DNA from: Paenibacillus sp. BIHB 4019
Lineage (GTDB): Bacteria > Bacillota > Bacilli > Paenibacillales > Paenibacillaceae
Direction of reading: 5' to 3'
Length of the DNA stretch: 64,000 nt
Assembly (NCBI RefSeq): GCF_002741035.1
Contig: NZ_CP016808.1
Location: 5,442,501 to 5,506,500 of the forward strand
Position numbers and translations under genes: made by a program. Below the pieces are notes generated by a model. It searched no databases, was not told where the DNA came from, and saw nothing but the letters and a program-made list of their open reading frames with translations. Shown here in pieces: positions 26,054-33,049 of the stretch. Each line of letters opens with the position of its first letter. Position 1 is the first letter of the stretch.

Positions 26054-26898
26054 GATACGTTACCCTTTGCTTTGGCTGTTCTCTTTTTCTTGGTTGAGGG
26101 AGCGCTTGGAGGTATGGCGGCTGATTTTGTAGCATCCAAGCTTGCTTGTAGCGCGGCCATCAGATCGATGACATTGGTCCGTCCTTCAGCAGTCGGTGCA
26201 GATACAACATCAACACTCTGTCCCGCTATTTTTTGTTGAATCAATTCAGTTAATGCGATACGGTAATCGTCCGTATATTTGGCAGGGTCAAACGGTTCGC
26301 TGAGCTGTTCTACCAGCATCTTAGCCATTTCGAGCTCTTTGTCGTTAATCGTTGTTTGCACAGGTATGTTAGGAACCTGGGAAATGGCTCTAATCTCATC
26401 TGGAAAAAACATCGTTTCCAAACATAAGCAGTTTCCCACTACTCTTACAGCTGCTAGGCTGCTTTTACTGCGAATAGATATTTTGGCTATGCCTATCTTG
26501 CTAGTCTGCTGGATTGCTTCTAATAATAGGTTGTAGGCTCCAGCTCCTGTCATATCGGGGGAGAGGTAATAGGCTTTTTGAAAATAGATCGGATCGATCT
26601 CAGATAAGTCCACGAAATCTAATATCTGAATGGTTTTGGCGGACTCGGGTTTAATAGCATCAAGCTCTTCTTCTTTAACGATCACGAATTTACCTGCCTC
26701 GTATTCAAATCCCTTAACAATTTCGTCAGCGACGATCTCTTTATTGCAGTGGCGGCACATTTTTGCGTAATTAATCGGCATGCCACATTCCTTATGTAAA
26801 CTTCGGAATGATATATCCTTGTCTTCCGTCGCAGAGTGCATTTTGACGGGGACGTGCACCAAACCAAAGCTAATAGCACCTTTCCAGACGGTATGCAT
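26050..26898 (-). CDS. ku: Ku protein for non-homologous end joining
   Basis: Ku forms a homodimeric ring on DNA ends. The 282-residue protein begins MHTVWKGAISFGLVHVPVKM, typical of bacterial Ku, with SFRSLHKECG, CRHCNKEIV, KGFEYE and FVDLSEIDPIYFQKAYYL. The ATG at 26898 is preferred because AAGGAG lies eight bases upstream; an in-frame GTG at 26907 overlaps that site. The C-terminal tail is Lys/Ala-rich, as in Bacillus Ku, and may contact ligase. The direct repeat that precedes agr operon 2 lies just upstream, so the ku promoter and agr leader are divergent. Confidence 0.95.
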   Translation of the reverse strand: MHTVWKGAISFGLVHVPVKMHSATEDKDISFRSLHKECGMPINYAKMCRHCNKEIVADEIVKGFEYEAGKFVIVKEEELDAIKPESAKTIQILDFVDLSEIDPIYFQKAYYLSPDMTGAGAYNLLLEAIQQTSKIGIAKISIRSKSSLAAVRVVGNCLCLETMFFPDEIRAISQVPNIPVQTTINDKELEMAKMLVEQLSEPFDPAKYTDDYRIALTELIQQKIAGQSVDVVSAPTAEGRTNVIDLMAALQASLDATKSAAIPPSAPSTKKKRTAKAKGNVS

Positions 26899-26912
26899 AT
26901 AAAACACTCCTT

Positions 26913-26988
26913 ATCGTTTTATTTTAGTTTGTGCATTTACTGGAAGGATATTCATGTATCATAAAAATCCGTAGTGCATTCAGCATAT
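26913..26988. repeat. Direct repeat upstream of agr operon 2
   Basis: The partner of 21629-21704, sharing ATTTTAG, GTGCATTTACTGGAAGGATATTC and TGCATTCAGCAT. It lies between divergent ku and agr operon 2. Confidence 0.8.
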
Positions 26989-27139
26989 GTGAAGAAATTG
27001 AACTTATTATTCACTTAGCGTCATATTTCGTATTGCCAATATGGACATCTGCGTGCAATGATGGAATTGTAATCTAATATATAGTTTTACTACTAAAAAT
27101 ACATTCTAAGACGGTGGCGACCTGGATACTATTAATTTT

Positions 27140-27793
27140 TTGTTTTTAAGCATGTTTGATGCTCTAGCTGTCGTAATTCTGATGTTTAAAATTTTCAGGC
27201 AGAGTCTACGTGAGCACAAATATATAATCGCGCTGCTATGCGCGATAAGCTCATGTTCATCTTATTTATTTAGGGTTGTACTTGATTTATCTCCTGTTCT
27301 GGACATGTTGGTGCAAATTATGATTTTTCTCCTATTTAATAGGTTCCTTTTGAAGGTGAAAGTCTTTTATTCATGGATAATGGTTGCGACAGGGTTTGGT
27401 GTATTTGTCGCTTTGCAGCTACCTGTTTACTATGTCGCTACGCTCTTCGGCGTTAATGAATCCGTTGCGGCCACATCAGGCGGGTCGGGAATCGAAATCA
27501 TACAAATATTAACCGATTCTGCTGCAGTGATGATAGGTGCTATTTTCAAAGTCTTTAACCTTGGCTTCGCATTCATCGTAATTCCGCCGCACGATTTTGA
27601 CATCAGAGAGAAATTTTTCATCGGAACGAATAGGTTGATTATCATTTCTACCTTAGCGATTGCCGTCACTATTATAGCTGCTTTGTACATAACCATTCAT
27701 TTCAATGTAGTCATGTTTATTTATCCGTTAGTTTTGCTGGCCTTAATAATACTTTATTATCTATCGAGCAGGAGGGATAGGGAAGATGATTGA
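27140..27793 (+). CDS. AgrC-like membrane sensor without kinase domain (agr operon 2)
   Basis: A 217-residue multi-helix membrane protein, paralogue of 21804-22466. It has no kinase domain; the last residues are a charged RRDRED tail. The TTG at 27140 is the first ordinary start, but alignment to the paralogue continues upstream through LDTINFLFLSMFDA, and GGTGG lies five bases before an in-frame CTG at 27122, so the true start may be that CTG. The stop overlaps agrB by eight bases. Role as receptor or LytTR anchor is inference. Confidence 0.72.
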   Translation: MFLSMFDALAVVILMFKIFRQSLREHKYIIALLCAISSCSSYLFRVVLDLSPVLDMLVQIMIFLLFNRFLLKVKVFYSWIMVATGFGVFVALQLPVYYVATLFGVNESVAATSGGSGIEIIQILTDSAAVMIGAIFKVFNLGFAFIVIPPHDFDIREKFFIGTNRLIIISTLAIAVTIIAALYITIHFNVVMFIYPLVLLALIILYYLSSRRDREDD

Positions 27794-28289
27794 ATACATT
27801 TCCAGACAAATAGCAATATCTATTAAAAAGGCTGATCCGCAGGGCAATGTATCTGTCAATGTAATGGCCTACCAATTGGGGTATTGGTTAAATCCAACGG
27901 CGATAATAGCACTATCTTTAGGCATTGGGTGGATTACTGGTGCTTTTCTCGGGACCGTAATGGGTATGCTTGCCTTTTGCATCTTGAGGCGTTATACAGG
28001 CGGTTTTCATTTTTCGTCATTAACCAAATGTTTTATCGTTTCTGCTGCTCTACTTTCAACAATCCCACATATTGTTTTGAATGATGCAGCAGTGATAGCC
28101 TTAACGATGTTAAGCGCAATTCTATTACTTATTTTTCGAAGGGGGGGCGGTGTTTCTTTACTCCTCGTATTATCAAATATATATTTTAAATCAGATGTAA
28201 TCGCGCTTGCATTTTTGGCGCAGATGTTTTTTGTTATTATTCAACAGATTGGGGGTGTAAAAGGGAATGAAACAGAAATTAGCGCGTAA
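27786..28289 (+). CDS. agrB: AgrB-like autoinducer-peptide processing protease (agr operon 2)
   Basis: A 167-residue membrane protein with LRRYTGGFHFSSLTKC, again His and Cys seven residues apart as in AgrB. It is about 15 residues shorter at the C-terminus than the first paralogue. GGAGGGATAG precedes the ATG. It overlaps the upstream sensor gene by eight bases and the propeptide gene by 23 bases, the same overlap as in operon 1, so the duplication preserved the layout. Confidence 0.9.
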   Translation: MIEYISRQIAISIKKADPQGNVSVNVMAYQLGYWLNPTAIIALSLGIGWITGAFLGTVMGMLAFCILRRYTGGFHFSSLTKCFIVSAALLSTIPHIVLNDAAVIALTMLSAILLLIFRRGGGVSLLLVLSNIYFKSDVIALAFLAQMFFVIIQQIGGVKGNETEISA

Positions 28290-28389
28290 ATTCTCGAAAA
28301 TCCTATCTAAAGAAGCGGAGAAATCTGCAGAAGGAAAAAAACAAAAAATTTTCCTCGGAAGCCAACCGGTACCGAAGGAATTGAAGTAG
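28267..28389 (+). CDS. agrD: AgrD-like propeptide lacking a ring Cys/Ser (agr operon 2)
   Basis: A 40-residue ORF with the same length and position as agrD of operon 1, starting 23 bases before the agrB end (GGGGGTG upstream). It has a basic N-terminal helix (MKQKLARKFSKILSKEAEK) and a C-terminal signal QPVPKELK like AgrD tails. The residues before the tail are KKQKIFLGS. There is no Cys in the peptide, and no Ser in the expected ring position five residues before the tail (only Ser20 and Ser32). A thiolactone or lactone ring of the usual kind is therefore not possible at that site. Confidence 0.75.
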   Translation: MKQKLARKFSKILSKEAEKSAEGKKQKIFLGSQPVPKELK

Positions 28390-28390
28390 C

Positions 28391-28771
28391 GTGAGTCTTA
28401 TGGATATGACAACAGAGATTTTGGGACAGCGGGTATACGGGGACGTAATAAATGGGGAGCAATTTGATACTTTCATTTTGTCTGAGGTCATGCTGATTGA
28501 TGTCTTCAAACCTAAGAAAAACTATGTCGTACCGCGTTTTTACACAGTAAAAGGAATCTTTACAGTAATTCTAACGCTTGATGCTTGCAAACAAATATTT
28601 ATACCTTTAGGTTTTAAGTCATTAGATAGCAACATTCTTGTCAACATCGACCACATTAATTATGTAAAGGTCGAGAGATTTGGAAACACCGCTTTTTTTG
28701 AAGGTGGAGTCACTGCAAATGTAATTGGTCGGAAACTTCATTTGGTGGAACATTTAATAAAAAATGACTGA
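28391..28771 (+). CDS. Stand-alone LytTR-like DNA-binding regulator (agr operon 2)
   Basis: A 126-residue LytTR-like protein without a receiver domain, in the same position as the operon 1 regulator. The features are SEVMLIDVFKPKKNYVVPRFYT, GIFTVILTLDACKQIF, and SNILVNIDHINYVKVER, matching the LytTR strands and Asn-containing loop. The GTG at 28391 starts two bases after the agrD stop; an in-frame ATG at 28400 is an alternative. It is more diverged from canonical LytTR than the operon 1 protein. Confidence 0.78.
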   Translation: MSLMDMTTEILGQRVYGDVINGEQFDTFILSEVMLIDVFKPKKNYVVPRFYTVKGIFTVILTLDACKQIFIPLGFKSLDSNILVNIDHINYVKVERFGNTAFFEGGVTANVIGRKLHLVEHLIKND

Positions 28772-28802
28772 TTCCTATAGGTTAGGAATCAGTCATTTTT
28801 TC
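28763..28802 (+). terminator. Terminator of agr operon 2
   Basis: AATGACTGATTCCT (28763-28776) and AGGAATCAGTCATT (28784-28797) form a perfect 14-bp stem followed by T residues. Confidence 0.9.
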
Positions 28803-28877
28803 AGATTAAAAATTATACAAGGTAATATGGACTTCGTCAAGAAATTTCCGTCCTAGGATGGAAATTAAATGTCTATT

Positions 28878-28919
28878 CGACAATTTCCGACATTGTGACG
28901 ATATCTCCTGTGATACAAT
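28878..28919 (+). promoter_or_regulatory. Paired CGACA regulator sites with downstream -10 (copy 2)
   Basis: CGACA at 28878 and 28888, 10 bp apart, preceded by TATT as in copy 1, with CGAT at 28899 and a TACAAT hexamer at 28914. The distances to the -10 (36 here, 34 in copy 1) are nearly the same. It follows agr operon 2 and its terminator. LytTR binding is inferred from the match between copies. Confidence 0.55.
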
Positions 28920-28925
28920 AAAAAT

Positions 28926-29240
28926 GTAAAACAGAGGGAAACAATATCATTATAGAGACAGACAGATATTAAAGCAGGAATGATCGAGTTAAAGACAGCG
29001 AGGAGTTAAAGCTGCATTGATTTTCGTCTCACAGTAGAGAGAAGTGTAACTATTTTTACTTGGCTTATACTGTTGAATTCGGATTGATTGTGCAATTCCT
29101 CGCTGATTTCGATCAGCTTCCCTGACATCGAATGAATGAGTTAACAATAATATTGTAAGATAACCAATGGAAAAATCAGATAAGGGCTGACATGGACATT
29201 ACTGATGTAGTAATCAGTAATGATTTGTGTCGGTCCTTTT
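28926..29240 (+). ncRNA. Candidate agr-controlled non-coding RNA
   Basis: From the paired CGACA promoter to the hairpin at 29185 there are about 310 bases with no convincing ORF: every ATG, GTG or TTG frame I followed closes within 15 codons. The end is a strong hairpin with a T-run. A short untranslated transcript controlled by a LytTR protein next to agr would resemble RNAIII in Staphylococcus, but no RNAIII sequence is seen. Decay of a former gene (compare the 135-residue protein after operon 1) is the other explanation. Confidence 0.35.
29185..29240 (+). terminator. Terminator of the region after agr operon 2
   Basis: CATTACTGAT (29197-29206) and ATCAGTAATG (29213-29222) form a perfect 10-bp stem; outer GGGCTGACA and TGTCGGTCC extend it, and TTTT follows. 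Confidence 0.75.
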
Positions 29241-29363
29241 ATATTCAGTAAGAAAAAGTAAAGTGAGTAGACTGGAGGTTTTTATATTTTTTATTATTAG
29301 GTATAAATTCCTATTATATTTTCCGATATAAGGTATATTATATTGAGCAAAGGGGATCTAAAT

Positions 29364-30113
29364 ATGGCAAAACGTAGAAGGAAGAAAGAGGAGTTGGACC
29401 CGGTACAAGCATTTGTGCTGCTTCTTATGTTGGGTGCAGGTTTTGGGGCGTACAAGCTTACAAATTCTTTTATTTTTGCGGGTGTGGCATTTGGTGCGGT
29501 TATGTTGTTGTATGCAATTGTAGCGATATCAATTGCTCGCAAACGCAATGAACGCCTTAAGCGTTCCGGTATTGCAGAAATTGATAAGATGGAGGGCCGA
29601 CAGTTCGAGAAGTATCTTGGACATCTTTTAGAGGCTCATGGCTACAAGGTAACGGTGACGAAGGCAGCAGGAGATTTCGGGGCAGATCTTGTTATAGCAA
29701 AAGGCGCACAAAGGGTGGTCGTTCAAGCTAAACGTTATAGTAATAATGTCGGGATTAAGGCTGTTCAAGAAGCACAGGCTTCTATCGCACATTATTCGGC
29801 AAGTGAGGCATGGGTCATTTCCAACAGTGGATATACAGAAGCTGCAGTCACATTAACAAAATCAAATGCCGTTCGGCTTATAGATCGAGCAGAGCTCATT
29901 GAAATGATTTTGAAGATCAATGCTGATAGATCAATTCCAACACCACATACCAACACAGAACAAAACAATACAGAGAAAATAATTATGAAGCAAATAAAAA
30001 ATGAAGTAGCATGTGCAAAATGTGGCCAGCTATTAGTCCGTCGTAAAAGTGCGCGTGGGGAGTTTTTGGGTTGTTCAAGCTTTCCTAAATGTCGACATAC
30101 CGAGGCAGTTTGA
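29364..30113 (+). CDS. Membrane-anchored Mrr-type restriction nuclease with topoisomerase zinc finger
   Basis: A 249-residue protein. A basic head (AKRRRKKEE) is followed by two membrane helices (about residues 17-55), a Mrr-catalytic domain (MEGRQFEKYLGHLLEAHGYK, GDFGADLVIAKGAQRVVVQAKRY with the D ... QAK nuclease core) and a C-terminal zinc finger of the topoisomerase I type (CAKCG ... CSSFPKCRH). Such proteins are common and their targets are mostly unknown; modified-DNA restriction or DNA maintenance at the membrane is possible. ATG 29364 follows AAAGGGG; an in-frame TTG at 29343 is less likely. Its terminator is shared with lexA. Confidence 0.85.
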   Translation: MAKRRRKKEELDPVQAFVLLLMLGAGFGAYKLTNSFIFAGVAFGAVMLLYAIVAISIARKRNERLKRSGIAEIDKMEGRQFEKYLGHLLEAHGYKVTVTKAAGDFGADLVIAKGAQRVVVQAKRYSNNVGIKAVQEAQASIAHYSASEAWVISNSGYTEAAVTLTKSNAVRLIDRAELIEMILKINADRSIPTPHTNTEQNNTEKIIMKQIKNEVACAKCGQLLVRRKSARGEFLGCSSFPKCRHTEAV

Positions 30114-30156
30114 GGAGGGAGACCGAGAGCTGGAAAAAATCCTCTGCCTAAATTAA

Positions 30157-30202
30157 AAAGCTGCATCCAACCCGTTTCTAGTGCGGGAAAGGATGCAGCT
30201 TT
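30157..30202. terminator. Bidirectional terminator between mrr-like gene and lexA
   Basis: AAAGCTGCATCC (30157-30168) and GGATGCAGCTTT (30191-30202) form a 12-bp stem between convergent genes. Confidence 0.85.
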
Positions 30203-30234
30203 ATTCTTGTATGAAGGGTATGAAATTTCAACGA

Positions 30235-30858
30235 TTAATGAAAATCACGGAACAAGCCGATGACTTTGCCTAAAATCGTAACGTTCTTCAGGCGGATAGG
30301 TTCCATGGTTACATTTTCCGGTTGGAGACGGATATGATCCTTCTCGCGGTAAAAGGTTTTGACTGTTGCTTCATCGTTCTCAGTCATGGCGACCACAATA
30401 TCACCGTTAGTAGCGGTCTGCTGCTGGCGTACAATAACATAGTCGCCGTTATGTATGCCGGCTTCAATCATGCTCTCGCCAATGACATTAAGGATGAATA
30501 CATCATCATCTCCTACGTAATGGGAAGAGATGGGGAAATATTCTTCAATATTCTCAGTAGCGGTAATCGGCACACCTGCAGTAACTTTACCTACGATTGG
30601 TACATGGGTAACAGCAGGACGGATAATTCCGTCGACATCTTCCTGATCCAAAATCTCGATAGCGCGAGGTTTAGTCGGATCGCGGCGGATAAGCCCTTTC
30701 TTCTCCAGACGGTCCAGATGACCGTGTACAGTCGAGCTTGAAGCAAGTCCAACTGCTTCTCCAATTTCACGTACGGAAGGCGGATAACCCTTCTCGCGAA
30801 CTTCGTTCTTTATAAATTCCAGGATCGACTGCTGGCGATTGGAAGCTTTGGACAACAC
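30235..30858 (-). CDS. lexA: SOS repressor LexA
   Basis: LexA represses DNA-damage genes and cleaves itself when RecA filaments form. The product has the winged helix ([30 protein letters not shown]), the cleavage-site Ala-Gly in [10 protein letters not shown], the catalytic Ser in [10 protein letters not shown] and the catalytic Lys in ATVKTFYRE. The start is uncertain among GTG 30864, GTG 30858 and TTG 30855; GGAG lies five to eight bases before the last two. It diverges from yneA across a five-box LexA operator region, so it is autoregulated. Confidence 0.96.
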   Translation of the reverse strand: MLSKASNRQQSILEFIKNEVREKGYPPSVREIGEAVGLASSSTVHGHLDRLEKKGLIRRDPTKPRAIEILDQEDVDGIIRPAVTHVPIVGKVTAGVPITATENIEEYFPISSHYVGDDDVFILNVIGESMIEAGIHNGDYVIVRQQQTATNGDIVVAMTENDEATVKTFYREKDHIRLQPENVTMEPIRLKNVTILGKVIGLFRDFH

Positions 30859-30973
30859 GATCACTCCAGTTCACGCACTCCATGATGAGTGCGACATGAA
30901 TTTTGATTGAAACTTTGATCCATGCACTTCATTCGAAGTGCAATATGAGTATTTATTTCTCAAATTATAACAT

Positions 30974-31078
30974 GGAACCGCCGTTCGTACAAACATAAGT
31001 TCCTAAAAACAAAAGTTCGCATTGTCTGTTGACCGCAAACAAATGTTCGTGTTAATATCGAAACAGAACAAACGTTTG
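30974..31078. promoter_or_regulatory. Array of five LexA boxes between lexA and yneA
   Basis: Five sites match the Bacillus-type CGAAC-N4-GTTCG operator: 30974-30987 (GGAACCGCCGTTCG), 30990-31003, 31006-31019, 31036-31049 (CAAACAAATGTTCG) and 31065-31078 (AGAACAAACGTTTG). The first three are spaced exactly 16 bases apart and the last two about 30. This allows tight joint control of both genes. Confidence 0.85.
31029..31058 (+). promoter_or_regulatory. Promoter of the yneA-like gene
   Basis: TTGACC (31029-31034), an 18-base spacer and TAATAT (31053-31058). LexA box 4 lies inside the spacer, so LexA would block RNA polymerase directly. Confidence 0.7.
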
Positions 31079-31090
31079 GGAGTGAGGGCA

Positions 31091-31471
31091 ATGATCATTT
31101 ATCCAGAATCCTATCAATCTATTTTCTCAGAGAAAGCGCCTGTTAAGGCGGCAAAGATGAAATGGCAAATCAGCATGGCTGGATTTAGCAGCTATGCTTT
31201 GAAGTTGGCGGTGTGTCTGGCTCTGTTTATTGTATTGTTTTCTGGTTTTTTATTGGTGCGCACAGAAGCTTCAGTGAATCATGTTGCGCCAGCGGCTGCT
31301 GGAGAGCAGACAGTAGTGGTTGCGCAAGGCGATACATTATGGGAGCTTGCACGTAAATACTCGGACAGTTCGGATGATATACGCTGGTCCGTTTATCAAA
31401 TTCGGGAACGCAACCAGCTGTCGTCGCCAGATATATGGCCTGGGCAGAAGCTGGTCATTCCTTCTCCGTAG
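31091..31471 (+). CDS. yneA: YneA-like SOS cell-division inhibitor
   Basis: A 126-residue protein with one membrane helix (about residues 33-55) and a C-terminal LysM domain (VVVAQGDTLWELARKY ... PDIWPGQKLVIP). This is the layout of Bacillus YneA, which blocks division after DNA damage and is released from LexA repression. ATG 31091 follows GGGAGTGAGGG. The position next to lexA is conserved in Bacillales. Divergent LexA boxes confirm SOS control. Confidence 0.88.
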   Translation: MIIYPESYQSIFSEKAPVKAAKMKWQISMAGFSSYALKLAVCLALFIVLFSGFLLVRTEASVNHVAPAAAGEQTVVVAQGDTLWELARKYSDSSDDIRWSVYQIRERNQLSSPDIWPGQKLVIPSP

Positions 31472-31570
31472 CTTCATTAAGAAGCATGCCTCTATAATAT
31501 ACGCAAGCTGTTTGCATGACGGAAATCATGTAGCTGTCCTTCGGAACTTTTGAAGCGTGAATACTCGACC

Positions 31571-31631
31571 TAAATACAGAATAGATCGGAACAATGATAG
31601 CATTATCGTTGTACGATCTATTCTGTATTTA
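31571..31631. repeat. Long hairpin with 18-bp perfect arms
   Basis: TAAATACAGAATAGATCG (31571-31588) pairs with its complement at 31614-31631, and the inner ACAATGATA/TATCGTTGT (8 of 9) extends the hairpin to about 28 bp around GCAT. No T-run follows, so it is not an ordinary terminator. It sits between yneA and the DUF896 gene. Confidence 0.85.
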
Positions 31632-31721
31632 ATTATAGCCCCGTTTTCTTGACAACTGCGTATTGGTAATGTCAAAGTAGAAAGAGTTTGGGAAAAGTAC
31701 AGCAAGTGAGGTGAGCAATCA

Positions 31722-31925
31722 ATGGAAGAGCTTATTGCCAGAATTAATGAATTATCCCGTAAAAATAAAACAGTCGGTTTGACGCCCGAGGAACTGACGG
31801 AACGGGCTGAACTGCGCAGTAAATATATGGAGCAGTTTAAAAGCAATTTTCGCCAACAGCTTGATACGATTAAATTCGTAGAAGATGAAGAGAGCGAAGC
31901 GGGAGACGAGAAGCCACAGCATTAA
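31722..31925 (+). CDS. DUF896 family protein (YnzC-like)
   Basis: A 67-residue soluble, helical protein: LIARINELSRKNKTVGLTPEE then ERAELRSKYMEQFKSNFRQQL, the family signature. YnzC is a small protein of the lexA-yneA region in Bacillus; function is unknown. GTGAGGTGAG lies just before the ATG. The C-terminal tail is acidic. Confidence 0.88.
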   Translation: MEELIARINELSRKNKTVGLTPEELTERAELRSKYMEQFKSNFRQQLDTIKFVEDEESEAGDEKPQH

Positions 31926-31956
31926 TTATTTTAATGGGAGAGGCGGTCATCATTTT

Positions 31957-32943
31957 ATGAAATACCAACTGCTTGGACGTAGTGGACTAGCTGTTTCTGA
32001 ACTTTGTCTTGGAACGATGACATTTGGCAATACAACGAATGAGCAGGATTCGCTTGAGATGATCAATCGTTTTGTGGAGTGCGGCGGCAATTTTCTCGAT
32101 ACAGCGAACGTTTATGTAAGCGGACGCTCTGAAGAGATCGTCGGAAAAGCGATTCAAGGCCGTCGTTCTGAGATGGTCGTTGCTACGAAAGTTAGGATGA
32201 CAACATCTTCTGATATTAATGGAGTAGGGCTGTCCCGCAAGCATATTATGGACGGCGTGGAAGCGAGCCTCAAGCGACTGCAAACCGATTACATTGACTT
32301 GTATCAGGTTCATTTATGGGATCATGCTACGCCGATTGAAGAGACGCTGCGGACGCTCGATGATCTTGTCACATCAGGCAAGGTGCGTTATATCGGCTGT
32401 TCTAACTTTTTTGCATGGCAGCTTATGAAATCTTTGGCTTGGAGCGATGCTAATCGGTATGTGCGCTTTGTTTCGCTGCAGCCTCAATATAGTCTCGTCA
32501 GCCGCCAGATGGATCGTGAAATGATGTCGCTTTGCTTAGAAGAAAACGTTGGTGTTATTCCATGGGCTCCGCTTGGCGGCGGTTTTCTGACAGGCAGGTA
32601 TGATCGCACAGAGCCGACAGAGGGCAGATTGACAAGCAAAGTAGGCGAAAGTGCTTGGGCAAACCGGGCAAATGAGCAGAACTTTGCTGTTTTGGATGCT
32701 GTAATAGCAGCTGCCAAGGAGCTTGATAAAACACCTGCTCAAGTTTCACTGAATTGGCTGCTGCAAAGGGAAGGAATCACATCCCCAATCTTTGGAGCTA
32801 GCACGCTTGCGCAATATGAGGATAATATGGGAGCTGTCGGCTGGACGATGCCTGAAGAGATATGGAATCGTCTGGACGAGGTCAGCGCGCTTGCCGAAGA
32901 CTATCCGAATCGTTTTATTGCAAAATTCAAACGCCCGTTTTAA
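31957..32943 (+). CDS. Aldo/keto reductase
   Basis: A 328-residue NADPH-dependent oxidoreductase of the YccK/Tas type. The catalytic Asp and Tyr are in FLDTANVYVSGRSEE, the catalytic Lys in VVATKV and the His in DLYQVHLWD. The motif GASTLAQ near the C-terminus binds the cofactor phosphate. Substrate is unknown. ATG 31957 is used since an upstream start would overlap the DUF896 gene. Confidence 0.92.
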   Translation: MKYQLLGRSGLAVSELCLGTMTFGNTTNEQDSLEMINRFVECGGNFLDTANVYVSGRSEEIVGKAIQGRRSEMVVATKVRMTTSSDINGVGLSRKHIMDGVEASLKRLQTDYIDLYQVHLWDHATPIEETLRTLDDLVTSGKVRYIGCSNFFAWQLMKSLAWSDANRYVRFVSLQPQYSLVSRQMDREMMSLCLEENVGVIPWAPLGGGFLTGRYDRTEPTEGRLTSKVGESAWANRANEQNFAVLDAVIAAAKELDKTPAQVSLNWLLQREGITSPIFGASTLAQYEDNMGAVGWTMPEEIWNRLDEVSALAEDYPNRFIAKFKRPF

Positions 32944-33049
32944 CGAATTACGATGAAACCTGGAGATATACGGTGTCAGCCTGCATCACTTGTCAGACTT
33001 GATTTATTAAGCGTGATTTTGTGTTGCAGCATAATAAGGAGGAACGACT

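Noticed and set aside
28926..29180. Small peptide genes in the region after agr operon 2
   Set aside because: The few ATG/GTG/TTG frames are under 15 codons, and the one with an AGGA nearby has it too close to the start.
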